The notes: generated by a model not told the origin, from the letters alone. A DNA stretch of 10,441 bases from JBEIVB01 sp040374085 (GCA_040374085.1 JBEIVB010000084.1:1-10441), one strand, 5' to 3'; shown: positions 1 to 7,794, counted from the stretch's first letter. Translations and numbers: made by a program.

Positions 1-1
1 A

Positions 2-1030
2 AAACACCTCTTGCTCTTTCAGCCATCCAGCACCAAGCTGGTGCAAGACGTAACGCGGGTTTCCGACATACAAAGTGCGGAGGTTGACACCCTGGTGGAA
101 GCCAAGCACGCCGCCAAACTGCGCGAAGAAGTTGAGGTGGTCCAAGGCGTATATCCCGAATTCACGCGCGAGGCCTACTTAGGCGGGCACATCTCTCCCG
201 TTTTTTTTGGCAGTGCCGTAAACAACTTCGGCATACAAGACTTGCTGGATTGCTTTGTAGACATAGCCCCCTACCCCCAGGCCCGTGCCACCGAGCAGCG
301 CATGGTAGATCCGGACGAAGCCAAATTCTCGGGCTTTGTGTTTAAAATTCACGCCAACATAGACCCTCGCCACCGCGACCGCATTGCGTTTATGCGCGTA
401 TGCTCGGGCCGGTTCGAGCGCAACAAAGCCTACACCCATTGCCGCTTGGGCAAGCCCGTGAAATTCTCGAACCCCACCGCCTTCATGGCCCAGGAAAAGA
501 GCATCATAGAAGAAGCCTTTCCGGGCGACATTGTGGGCTTGTACGACACCGGGAACTTTAAAATTGGCGATACCCTCACCGAAGGCGAAACCCTTCAGTT
601 CAAAGGCATTCCGAGCTTCTCGCCCGAGCTGTTTAAATACGTGGTGAACGCCGACCCCATGAAATCGAAGCAGCTGGCCAAAGGCCTCGAGCAGCTCACA
701 GACGAAGGCGTGGCCCAGCTCTTTACCGTGGCCTACAACGGACAGAAAATACTGGGAACCGTGGGTGCCCTTCAGTTTGAAGTAATTCAACATCGCTTGC
801 AAGCCGAGTACGGCGCCTCGTGCAACTTTGAAACCATACAACTGCACAAAGCCTGCTGGCTCTCTTGCCCCGACCCCAAAAAGCTGAAGGCTTTTATGGA
901 CGATAAGTACAGCAAGATTGCGTTGGATAAAGACGGCAAGCCGGTGTTCTTAGCGGAATCGGCCTGGACCTTACAGATGGCCCAGGAGAAAAATACAGAC
1001 ATTGAATTTCATAACACCAGCGAATATTGA
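2..1030 (+). CDS. prfC: Peptide chain release factor 3 (RF3), C-terminal two thirds, 5' end outside the window
   Basis: Translational GTPase that removes RF1/RF2 from the ribosome after peptide release. The frame is open from base 2 to the TGA at 1028-1030, so the gene enters from the left; the TTG at 11 is an internal Leu codon and not the start. About 342 residues are visible, against roughly 530 for the E. coli protein, so the missing part should be the N-terminal P-loop half of the G domain. Visible landmarks are the end of the G domain (ISPVFFGSAVNNFGIQDLLD), the start of domain II (GFVFKIHANIDPRHRDRIAF), the acidic turn EEAFPGDIVGL, and the domain III stretch with GTVGALQFEVIQHRL. The match to RF3 rather than EF-G is clear from the DPRHRDRIAFMRV segment and the C-terminal end AQEKNTDIEF. 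It overlaps rsmA by 4 nt, suggesting translational coupling. Nothing looks broken in the visible part. Confidence 0.95.
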   Translation, partial: KHLLLFQPSSTKLVQDVTRVSDIQSAEVDTLVEAKHAAKLREEVEVVQGVYPEFTREAYLGGHISPVFFGSAVNNFGIQDLLDCFVDIAPYPQARATEQRMVDPDEAKFSGFVFKIHANIDPRHRDRIAFMRVCSGRFERNKAYTHCRLGKPVKFSNPTAFMAQEKSIIEEAFPGDIVGLYDTGNFKIGDTLTEGETLQFKGIPSFSPELFKYVVNADPMKSKQLAKGLEQLTDEGVAQLFTVAYNGQKILGTVGALQFEVIQHRLQAEYGASCNFETIQLHKACWLSCPDPKKLKAFMDDKYSKIALDKDGKPVFLAESAWTLQMAQEKNTDIEFHNTSEY

Positions 1031-1800
1031 AACCTGCCGTAACGCCAAAGAAGCACCTGGGTCAGCATTTCTTAAACAACCCGGCTCTGGCTTTGCAGAT
1101 TGTGGAATCGCTCACGGGTCATGGAAACCCTCGGCGGGTGTTGGAAATTGGCCCGGGTATGGGTGTCCTTACCCAATTTCTTTTACAACATACAGAATAT
1201 GAAACCTGGGTTGCCGAGGTGGACGTTGAGAGCGTGGCCTACCTAAAAGCGCATTTTCCGACCCTAGAAAACCGGATTCTGGAGGGCGATGTATTGCGCA
1301 TGCCTCTGGATGAGCACTTTCCGGAGCCCTTTGCCATCATCGGCAACTTTCCCTACAACATCAGCAGCCAGATTCTCTTTCGCGTGCTCGATTACCGCCA
1401 CCGGGTTACCGAAGTGGTGGGCATGTTTCAAGACGAGGTGGCCCGGCGCATTTGCTCGGGTCCGGGTGGGCGCGACTACGGCATTTTAAGCGTCTTGCTT
1501 CAGGCATATTATCAGGCCGAGTATTTATTTACCGTTGACAAATCGGAGTTTATACCTCCGCCTCAGGTGCAGTCGGGCGTATTGCGTTTGAAGCGCAATG
1601 CGGTGGAAACCCTTCCTGTTCCGCACGAAAAATTTCTGTTGGTGGTAAAAACCGCCTTCAACCAGCGCCGCAAAACCTTGCGCAATGCGCTGAAAGGGCT
1701 GAGTCAGGACAAGCCCATACCCTACTCCGATTTACGCGCCGAGCGTTTGGGCGTTGCTGAGTTTGTAGAGCTTACGCAGATCTTGTTTCCCGGAGCTTAG
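1027..1800 (+). CDS. rsmA: 16S rRNA (adenine(1518)-N(6)/adenine(1519)-N(6))-dimethyltransferase RsmA (KsgA)
   Basis: SAM-dependent methyltransferase that dimethylates two adjacent adenines in helix 45 of 16S rRNA late in 30S assembly. It is 257 residues, close to the family's usual 260-275. The N-terminus KKHLGQHFL is the family hallmark. SAM motif I is E40-I-G-P-G-M-G46, the catalytic motif is N107-F-P-Y110 (NLPY in many relatives), and FNQRRKTLRNAL is the conserved C-terminal signature. The start must be TTG at 1027: the frame is closed by TAA at 1012-1014 and the only ATG/GTG/TTG between that stop and the KKHLGQHF motif is this one. TTG overlaps the prfC stop as TTGA, so translation is probably coupled. 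The stop (1798-1800) overlaps the stop of the convergent reductase gene. Codon use matches the neighbours. Confidence 0.96.
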   Translation: MKPAVTPKKHLGQHFLNNPALALQIVESLTGHGNPRRVLEIGPGMGVLTQFLLQHTEYETWVAEVDVESVAYLKAHFPTLENRILEGDVLRMPLDEHFPEPFAIIGNFPYNISSQILFRVLDYRHRVTEVVGMFQDEVARRICSGPGGRDYGILSVLLQAYYQAEYLFTVDKSEFIPPPQVQSGVLRLKRNAVETLPVPHEKFLLVVKTAFNQRRKTLRNALKGLSQDKPIPYSDLRAERLGVAEFVELTQILFPGA

Positions 1801-2861
1801 CGTCCCCGGTCGTAATCCACCACGATGCGTTCCGTTTCGGGAATGCTTTGGCAGGTGAGGATGTAGCCTTGGGCCACCTCGGCATCGAGCAGGGCATAGT
1901 TTACCTTCATGTGCACCTTGCCTTCTACCAGCAATGCGCGGCAGGTGCAGCACGATCCGCCCTGGCAGGCGTAAGGAGCGTCTATGCCGGCATCGAGCGC
2001 AGCATCGAGCACGTTTTGACCGGGCGCAACGGTAACCTCCACCTCATCGCCGTCGCAAATGATGAGGGCTTTGGTGGTGATGCCGCCTCCTGAGGGTGCT
2101 GGGGCAGGCTCGGCAGCGGGTGCAGAAAAATACTCGAGGTGGATGTTGGCGCGGGGCACACCCACGGCAGAAAGGGCTTTCTCGGCCTGCTCCATCATAG
2201 GCGTAGGTCCGCAAATGAACACCTCCGCAGCCTCTCCGGCGTTGTGGTGGTTGCGCAACAAGGCCTCGGTGCGAGCCGCATCCATTAATCCGGTTTGGTT
2301 TGCCGGGTGTGCAGCAGCCGGTTGCTCAAACACTTCTATAAGAGAAAAGCGTGATGCATGGGTCTGGGCCAAAGCCATCAGCTCGCTGCGGAAAATGCTC
2401 GAAGCCTCGTTGGTGTTGCCATAGAGCAAGGTAACCCGGCTTTGGGGCTCTACCTGAAGCGCCGCTTTTAAGATGGACATCATGGGCGTGATGCCGCTGC
2501 CACCCGCCAAAAGCAGGTAATGCTTGGCTTGCGCAGCGTTTAGCTCGGTGTAAAAATTGCCCATAGGCTCCATCACCTCCATCACCTGTGCGGCCTTGGC
2601 CTGGTTCAGGGCCTGAGAGCCCCGTCCGTTGGCCACCTTTTTTACCGCCACCCGAATGGGCTCGTGGTTGTAGGGGTTGGAGCAAATGCTGTAGGATCTG
2701 CGGAGTTCTTCGCCGTTCACCATCAACCGAAAGGTGATGTATTGACCTTGCTTGTAGGCAAAAGCCGCAGCAAGTTCGGCAGGAACCGCCAGTTCAATGG
2801 AAACAGCATCAGGAGTTTCCTGGCGCACTTCGGCAAGTGGAATGGAGTGGAATTTGGCCAT
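1797..2861 (-). CDS. FNR-type reductase with C-terminal 2Fe-2S ferredoxin domain (PaaE-like)
   Basis: Flavin/iron-sulfur reductase of 354 residues passing electrons from NAD(P)H via FAD to a plant-type 2Fe-2S cluster. Domains in order: FAD-binding barrel (about 1-105) with the R55-S-Y-S58 flavin motif; NAD(P)-binding fold (about 114-246) with GGSGITP at 120-126 and CGPTPM starting at C218; a Pro/Ala/Gly-rich linker (about 248-260); ferredoxin domain with cluster ligands C299, C304, C307 and C337. Length and domain order match PaaE, the reductase of phenylacetyl-CoA epoxidase, but no paaABCD gene is near, so the partner may be another oxygenase or desaturase. C305 is an additional cysteine next to a ligand. 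I chose ATG at 2861 because it gives the family N-terminus MAKFHSIPL; an upstream start at 2897 adds 12 unconserved residues. A hairpin and a TAnnTTTG match lie directly upstream, so it may be transcribed independently of the plug gene. Confidence 0.88.
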   Translation of the reverse strand: MAKFHSIPLAEVRQETPDAVSIELAVPAELAAAFAYKQGQYITFRLMVNGEELRRSYSICSNPYNHEPIRVAVKKVANGRGSQALNQAKAAQVMEVMEPMGNFYTELNAAQAKHYLLLAGGSGITPMMSILKAALQVEPQSRVTLLYGNTNEASSIFRSELMALAQTHASRFSLIEVFEQPAAAHPANQTGLMDAARTEALLRNHHNAGEAAEVFICGPTPMMEQAEKALSAVGVPRANIHLEYFSAPAAEPAPAPSGGGITTKALIICDGDEVEVTVAPGQNVLDAALDAGIDAPYACQGGSCCTCRALLVEGKVHMKVNYALLDAEVAQGYILTCQSIPETERIVVDYDRGR

Positions 2862-2885
2862 GGTAGAGCGTAAAAAAATAGGGCG

Positions 2886-2893
2886 CAAAGCTA
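2886..2893 (-). promoter_or_regulatory. Candidate Bacteroidota -7 element for the PaaE-like gene
   Basis: Read on the minus strand the bases are TAGCTTTG, an exact fit to TAnnTTTG, ending 24 nt before the ATG at 2861. I see no convincing TTG -33 box at the usual distance, so this is only a half-site match and could be chance. Confidence 0.4.
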
Positions 2894-2915
2894 ACAAAAA
2901 GGGTGGGCCTTTGTT
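2893..2915 (-). terminator. Imperfect hairpin with U-rich 3' arm, possible terminator of the plug gene
   Basis: In the plug-gene transcript, AACAAAGG and CCTTTTTGTT pair around a 5-nt loop, with two unpaired U in the 3' arm. It lies 12 nt after the plug stop codon. The stem is short and A/U-rich and the U tract is part of the 3' arm, so it is a weak terminator at best. On the minus strand it ends where the candidate promoter of the next gene begins. Confidence 0.35.
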
Positions 2916-2927
2916 CGCAGTGGGTGC

Positions 2928-4241
2928 TTACCTGCCCTGGTTGTTGGCCCCCACGTTTACATACCCAATCAAGCGGTCGTAAAAGAACCCAATCTTGCGG
3001 CTGTACACGAGAATGGTGTACACGTTTTCGGTTTCGAAGCGGTTGCCTTCTACCGCGGTTTCGTCTATTTTTCCGTTGGCCGATTGCAGCAGCCAATACT
3101 GGTAGTTGTAATATCCCTGCTTGAACGAGGCGGCCAATGTGTAGCATTTGCGGTTGGCATCCCAGGTCATGCGGTACTGGGGCAGGCAGCGCATTTGGCT
3201 AAAGGAGCCGGTAACATACAAATCGCCTTGCTCAAAGGGTGCATCGAGGGGCAGGGTAAAATGCACGGTTTCGTAATCGGCATCGAGGTTGGGTTGCACG
3301 CTTCTGCTGCGGCGCACCACAAAGGCCCCGTTGATGTCGCGTATGGTGGCATAGCGCTTAAAGGCCCTGCGCTCATCGCTGTGGAGAAAGGCATGCCACA
3401 CTCCGACACTATCGCGGCGTTGGTAGTTTACACTGATGCCGGGCAAGCCCTGGTCTTTGAGATCGAAATCGCGCCACTCGTTGCCACCGTTGAACACGTT
3501 TCCATCGTCGTACTCGTAGGTGAGCAAGCCGTCTTTCACAAACTGGGGTTTTAGGTTGGTGATGGCATTATCGAAGCGCTGATTTTGGAGCACGGCCACC
3601 ATCACATCGGTGTAGGCGTTTTGCACCGGATAATCGCCCAGCAGAACCGAGAAATCCACCTCCTGCTTGTAGTTCCGGTCGGCGTTGAGCGTGGCGCCGT
3701 GCACGTTGGCTTGTATGCCCACCAGAGGCTCTACCACAAAAAAGCGCAGGCACAGCACCATGCGGTCGGTGTTGCTTTCTTCGTACACCTTCAGCAGGTA
3801 GTTGCCCGATTTGGTGATGCGCAGGTTGGGGGTTGGAAACACCTGGCTGTAGTGCGTGTAGGCGGGTGTGGTGTTGGCCGATGGCTCTCTGCCCGATATG
3901 CTCTCCTCCGGAAAGCCCTCCAGATACTCGCTGGGCAAGAGGTTGGTGGGGTTCCAATCGAAATCGCAGTGGATGTAGGTGAAGGTGTATATTTTTATTC
4001 CGCCCTCCAGATCATCGAAGCGCAGGCGCAAGCGCATGGTTCCGTTGAGGGGAATCACGGGCATGCCCATCTCGGCGCTCTCGGGCGTGAGCTGCACCGA
4101 GCGTATTGTGTTGCGGAACACGCGGTTATCGGAGGCACCGGCAACCGTACCGGTGGGCGCAGCATAATCGTCTTGCCCATAGGCGGCGGCGGTGGTAAGC
4201 AGCGCCGTGCTGCACACCAACAAAAGGGTTTTCCAATGCAC
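2928..4241 (-). CDS. Type IX secretion system plug-family protein (DUF5103)
   Basis: Secreted protein of about 437 residues matching the family now named T9SS plug protein, which includes the subunit found blocking one face of the SprA outer-membrane translocon in Flavobacterium. The N-terminus has a signal peptide: H2-W-K4, a hydrophobic run (about 5-20) and a likely cleavage near AAYG/QDD at 22-23. The family core is recognisable from TIRSVQLTPE, the aromatic run YTFTYIHCDFDWNPTNL, the repeated SGNYLLKVYEE-type beta strands, VTGSFSQM and YYNYQYWL. A beta-sandwich fold is expected. The start is probably GTG at 4241: it places a short charged n-region before the hydrophobic core, whereas the upstream ATG at 4298 adds 19 hydrophilic residues and runs over likely promoter sequence. 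The gene is divergent from lysS across 91 nt. No other secretion gene is in view. The family call is firm; that this is the true translocon plug rather than a paralogue is inference. Confidence 0.85.
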   Translation of the reverse strand: MHWKTLLLVCSTALLTTAAAYGQDDYAAPTGTVAGASDNRVFRNTIRSVQLTPESAEMGMPVIPLNGTMRLRLRFDDLEGGIKIYTFTYIHCDFDWNPTNLLPSEYLEGFPEESISGREPSANTTPAYTHYSQVFPTPNLRITKSGNYLLKVYEESNTDRMVLCLRFFVVEPLVGIQANVHGATLNADRNYKQEVDFSVLLGDYPVQNAYTDVMVAVLQNQRFDNAITNLKPQFVKDGLLTYEYDDGNVFNGGNEWRDFDLKDQGLPGISVNYQRRDSVGVWHAFLHSDERRAFKRYATIRDINGAFVVRRSRSVQPNLDADYETVHFTLPLDAPFEQGDLYVTGSFSQMRCLPQYRMTWDANRKCYTLAASFKQGYYNYQYWLLQSANGKIDETAVEGNRFETENVYTILVYSRKIGFFYDRLIGYVNVGANNQGR

Positions 4242-4262
4242 GCGGTTGATTTCTTTCGGCCG

Positions 4263-4269
4263 CAAATTA
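4263..4269 (-). promoter_or_regulatory. Possible degenerate -7 element for the plug-family gene
   Basis: The minus strand reads TAATTTG, one base short of TAnnTTTG, 21 nt before the proposed GTG start at 4241. The position suits a Bacteroidota promoter and supports GTG over the upstream ATG, but the match is incomplete and there is no clear -33 box. Confidence 0.28.
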
Positions 4270-4281
4270 CCAAAAGAGGCC

Positions 4282-4310
4282 TTGCGCCCCGGCGGCATGG
4301 GCTATATTTG
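4282..4310 (+). promoter_or_regulatory. Bacteroidota-type promoter of the lysS operon
   Basis: TATATTTG at 4303-4310 is an exact TAnnTTTG match, and a TTG at 4282-4284 lies 18 nt upstream, compatible with the -33 box spacing. The -7 element ends 22 nt before the lysS ATG, giving a very short leader without a Shine-Dalgarno sequence. This is the best promoter in the window and supports ATG 4333 as the lysS start. Confidence 0.6.
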
Positions 4311-4332
4311 CGCTCCTACATCCAATACCCGC

Positions 4333-5850
4333 ATGAGCCACGTACCCTCCGAACAGGAACATATCCGACGCAAAGCCCTCGATGACATTCAAGCACTTGG
4401 CATAAACCCCTACCCTGCCGAGCGTTTTGCGGTGAACGCCAACAGCGCAGACATTCTCGAAAACTACGAGCGCGACAAGCTGGGTTATAAAAACATCAGC
4501 ATGGCCGGTCGCATCATGAGCGTGCGCGACATGGGTAAGGCCTGCTTTGCCGAACTGCAAGATGCCGTGGGCCGCATACAGATCTACGTCCGCCGCGACG
4601 ACATCTGCCCCGGAGAAGACAAAACCGTGTACGATCAGCTCTTCAAAAAACTGCTGCACCTGGGCGACCTCATCGGCATCACCGGATACGTGTTCACCAC
4701 CAAGATGGGCGAGATTACCATACACTGCACCAGCCTGGTGCTGCTGGCCAAAACCTTGCGTCCGCTGCCCGTGGTGAAGGTGGATGAAGAAGGCAAAGTG
4801 CACGATGCCTTTACCGACCCCGAGCAGCGCTACCGCATGCGGTATTTGGATTTGATTGTGAATCCGGAAGTGCGCAACACCTTTGTGCGCCGCACCCAAA
4901 TGATGAACAGCATTCGGCAGTTCCTCAACAACAAAGGCTATTTGGAAGTAGAAACCCCCGTGCTGCAGCCCATACACGGAGGCGCAACCGCCCGTCCGTT
5001 TAAAACCCACCACAACACGTTGGATATGGACCTGTATCTGCGTATAGCCAATGAGTTGTATTTAAAAAGACTGATTGTGGGTGGGTTCGACGGCGTGTAT
5101 GAATTTGCCAAAGACTTCCGCAACGAAGGCATGAGCCGCTTTCACAACCCCGAGTTTACCCAGGTGGAGCTTTATGTGGCCTACCAGGATTACCTCTGGA
5201 TGATGGATCTGGTGGAGACCATGCTCGAAAAAGTGTGCATGGAAGTGCACGGCACCACTGAGCTTACCGTAGGCAACCACAGCATATCCTTTGCCCGTCC
5301 TTGGAAGCGCTACACCATGTACGAAGCCATCAAAACCTTTTCGGGCATAGAGGTGGAGGGCCGCAGCGATTCGGAGTTGTATGCCGATGCCAAAGCCGCG
5401 GGCATTCATCTGGATGCCGGTATGTCGCGCAGCCGCATCATAGACGAGATCTTCGGAGCCAAAGTGGAGCCCAACCTCATCAACCCCACCTTCATTACCG
5501 ACTACCCGGTGGAGATGTCGCCATTGGCCAAAAAGCACCGCAGCAAAGAAGGTTTGGTGGAGCGTTTCGAGGTGGTGTGCAACGGCAAAGAAATAGCCAA
5601 CGCCTACTCCGAGCTCAACGATCCGGTGGATCAGCGCCGCAGGTTGGAGCACCAGTTGGAGCTGGCCAACCGGGGCGATGAAGAAGCCATGGGCTTGGAC
5701 GAAGACTTCCTGAGGGCCCTGGAGTTTGGCATGCCCCCAACGGCCGGCCTGGGCATAGGCATAGACCGTTTGGCTATGATCCTCACCAACTCACCCTCCA
5801 TACAAGACGTGCTCTTCTTTCCGCAGATGCGTCCGGAGAAACCCCTCTAA
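4333..5850 (+). CDS. lysS: Lysyl-tRNA synthetase, class II
   Basis: Attaches lysine to tRNA-Lys in the cytoplasm. It has 505 residues, the same as E. coli LysS. The N-terminal OB-fold anticodon-binding domain covers about 50-150 (MAGRIMSVRDMGKACFAELQ). The class II catalytic core follows: motif 1 region with VETPVLQPIHGGATARPF, lysine-pocket segment LYLRIANELYLKRL, motif 2 F262-R-N-E265-G with HNPEFTQVELY, and motif 3 G472-L-G-I-G-I-D-R479. All signatures are intact. The start is ATG 4333 (MSHVPSEQEHIRRKALDDI), 22 nt after a good -7 element; the frame is open back to 4192, but that extension runs through the promoter and into the plug gene's 5' end. It is first gene of a tight + strand run, with only 3 nt to the next gene. 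Relatives in the phylum that I recall are longer (about 560-580), so this is a compact version. Confidence 0.97.
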   Translation: MSHVPSEQEHIRRKALDDIQALGINPYPAERFAVNANSADILENYERDKLGYKNISMAGRIMSVRDMGKACFAELQDAVGRIQIYVRRDDICPGEDKTVYDQLFKKLLHLGDLIGITGYVFTTKMGEITIHCTSLVLLAKTLRPLPVVKVDEEGKVHDAFTDPEQRYRMRYLDLIVNPEVRNTFVRRTQMMNSIRQFLNNKGYLEVETPVLQPIHGGATARPFKTHHNTLDMDLYLRIANELYLKRLIVGGFDGVYEFAKDFRNEGMSRFHNPEFTQVELYVAYQDYLWMMDLVETMLEKVCMEVHGTTELTVGNHSISFARPWKRYTMYEAIKTFSGIEVEGRSDSELYADAKAAGIHLDAGMSRSRIIDEIFGAKVEPNLINPTFITDYPVEMSPLAKKHRSKEGLVERFEVVCNGKEIANAYSELNDPVDQRRRLEHQLELANRGDEEAMGLDEDFLRALEFGMPPTAGLGIGIDRLAMILTNSPSIQDVLFFPQMRPEKPL

Positions 5851-5853
5851 CCC

Positions 5854-7794
5854 ATGACCATGCCCGATGCCCGGCGGGCCTACCGCACCGCTGCCTGGCT
5901 CTTATTGGGCTTGGGTGCTGCCCTAAGGCTGCAAGGCCTCTTTTCGTGGACCATCACCGCCGATGAGCTCTCGGCCCTAAGCCGCCTATATCCGGGCCTG
6001 GGTGAGCTCTGGAACAAAGGCATAGCCCCCGATGGGCACCCGGCCCTTGTGCAGCTTTGGTTGTGGGCCTACACCCGTTTGTTTGGCGATGCCGCCTTTC
6101 TCTTGCGCCTTCCCTTCTGCCTGTGCGGCGTATTGAGCCTTTGGGTGGCCCATCGCCTCATGCAGCGCTGGTTTGGCACCCCGGCGGCCTTGTTTGTGTT
6201 GGCTGCTATGGCCCTAAGTCAGCTCTTCATACGCTACAGCTGCCTGGCGCGGCCCTACGCACCGGGATTGTTGTTTACCCTCTTGGCCGCCTCTTATTGG
6301 AGCCGCATAGCCCTGGAGGGCGACCGCAGGCGCAGCGTTGTGGTGGCCTTGGCTCTGAGCCTGTTGGCCGCTGCCACCACCCATTACCTCAGTCTTATGG
6401 CTGCAGCCGTAATGGCTGCCTCGGTGGTGGTGGTGTGGCGCACCGATGCCCGCAAGCCCCTGTTGTGGGCCTATGCCCTGGCCCTGGCTTGCTTCTTGCC
6501 CCACCTGCCCTTAACCCTGCACCAGCTCTCGCACGGGGGCGTTGGCGGTCCAAACGGATGGTTGGCGGCCCCTACCCCGGCCTTTGTGTGGGACTTTCTC
6601 TTCTTCTTTTTTAACGACAACGTTCTGGTTATCATACCCTTTTTGGTGGTGGGCGCGGCCAGCTGGTATGCCCCGTCCATCGCCCCCGAAACCCGCACCC
6701 GCCTGCGCCTCAGCCTGTTCTGGTTTCTCGTGCCCGGTGCCGTAGCCTATGCCTACTCCGTTTGGGTGAACCCCATCCTGCAACCTTCCGGACTCCTCTT
6801 TACCACCCCATTCCTGATTGGGGCCTGGTTTTGCCGCGTGCCATCGGCCTTTCATCCACGCTATGTGCTGACCATGCTGGTGCTGTTTACGGCCAGTATT
6901 TATGCCTTTAGCGTGCCCATGGGCAAGCTCTTCGAGCGCCGCACCTTTGGCGTGTTTACCGAGCTGGCCGAAGAGCACAACCGCGATGTGCAGCGCTGCG
7001 GCAAGGGAATGGTCTTGGCCATTGCCAACGTAGATGGTCCTTTCTTCCTCAACTACCCCCACCACCACCTCGGCACCGAAGCCGATTATGCCGTGTACCA
7101 CCTGGAGGGCATAGCCGATGTGGCCGAACTGGCGCCCATGCTGAACACCGCCTCTATGCCCTTCTGCAGCTACAGCTGGAGCAACACCACCCCCAACTGG
7201 GAGGTGCTGGGCCTCATACAGGAACATTATCCATACCTTATAAAAAAGCAGTGGTGGTTCAACAGCGAGCACTACCTCTTTTCCAAACAACCGTTTGCCG
7301 ACACCCTTTCTTGGGAGACTCCCTTTGATGAAGTGTGCGGCTACAACGGCATACCGGCCGACTTCAGCGGCACGCCCGACACCCTGGGATTGAATGGAAA
7401 GCCGGGCGAGCGTTTGCATGCCGATCACCCCTACTCCCTCACCTTCAGCCATCCGGTGAGTGGGGTTTTGCCCAACCCATCGTGCCACCTGGTGGCCAAC
7501 GTGCAGTACCGCTTTACCGAACCCGGGGGCGAAGCCAACCTGGTGATGGAAGTGAAACGGGGCGACTCCCTGCTCGTGTGGGAGAGCCGTCCTATGGCTG
7601 TTTTTGGGCGCGACACCTCTTTGCATCGCGCCTGGGGCTGGTGGCGCATGCCCGAGCGGGTAAAAGCGGGCGATGTGCTGCGCGTGTATGTATGGAACAA
7701 CGGAAGCAAGCCCCTCGTGCTAAGCCGTATGCAGGTACAGGCCCGGCCCGGCAACCCGGGACTTTATGGACCGGTACCGGACTGGAAGCCCTAA
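5854..7794 (+). CDS. GT-C membrane glycosyltransferase, PMT/ArnT-like (GT39/GT83 type), with long soluble C-terminal region
   Basis: Predicted polyprenyl-phosphate-sugar-dependent glycosyltransferase of 646 residues. The first 350 or so residues are strongly hydrophobic, with about ten or eleven membrane segments. Family signs are an acidic pair D37-E38 in the first periplasmic loop, GHP at 61-63 followed by hydrophobic LVQLWLW, and A132-R-P-Y135 heading a membrane helix (the REARPYAL-type motif of the PMT_2 family). From about 355 to 646 the protein is hydrophilic and aromatic-rich; its last 130 residues (CHLVANVQYRF ... GDVLRVYVWNNGSKPLVLSRMQVQ) look like an all-beta, jelly-roll-like module, probably periplasmic. 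Acceptor and sugar donor cannot be told from sequence. It starts at ATG 5854 (ATG 5860 is also possible), 3 nt after lysS, and ends 27 nt before gpsA. Codon use resembles the neighbours, so there is no sign of recent arrival. The family call is good; exact role unknown. Confidence 0.82.
   Translation: MTMPDARRAYRTAAWLLLGLGAALRLQGLFSWTITADELSALSRLYPGLGELWNKGIAPDGHPALVQLWLWAYTRLFGDAAFLLRLPFCLCGVLSLWVAHRLMQRWFGTPAALFVLAAMALSQLFIRYSCLARPYAPGLLFTLLAASYWSRIALEGDRRRSVVVALALSLLAAATTHYLSLMAAAVMAASVVVVWRTDARKPLLWAYALALACFLPHLPLTLHQLSHGGVGGPNGWLAAPTPAFVWDFLFFFFNDNVLVIIPFLVVGAASWYAPSIAPETRTRLRLSLFWFLVPGAVAYAYSVWVNPILQPSGLLFTTPFLIGAWFCRVPSAFHPRYVLTMLVLFTASIYAFSVPMGKLFERRTFGVFTELAEEHNRDVQRCGKGMVLAIANVDGPFFLNYPHHHLGTEADYAVYHLEGIADVAELAPMLNTASMPFCSYSWSNTTPNWEVLGLIQEHYPYLIKKQWWFNSEHYLFSKQPFADTLSWETPFDEVCGYNGIPADFSGTPDTLGLNGKPGERLHADHPYSLTFSHPVSGVLPNPSCHLVANVQYRFTEPGGEANLVMEVKRGDSLLVWESRPMAVFGRDTSLHRAWGWWRMPERVKAGDVLRVYVWNNGSKPLVLSRMQVQARPGNPGLYGPVPDWKP

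Noticed and set aside
4192..4332. Upstream extension of lysS by 47 codons
   Set aside because: The added residues match nothing in LysRS, run over a TAnnTTTG promoter and into the plug gene; ATG 4333 gives the normal N-terminus.
3585..4385. 266-codon + strand open frame opposite the plug-family gene
   Set aside because: Shadow frame; repetitive His/Val/Gly composition, and it crosses the divergent promoter region.
4267..5652. Long minus-strand frames opposite lysS (4267-5013 and 5062-5652)
   Set aside because: Both lie within lysS, which has complete class II synthetase motifs; no family features on the other strand.
6511..7626. 371-codon open frame on the minus strand inside the glycosyltransferase gene
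   Set aside because: Antisense shadow of a GC-rich gene: composition is rich in Gly, His and Val, no domain is recognisable, and the + strand gene has clear family motifs.
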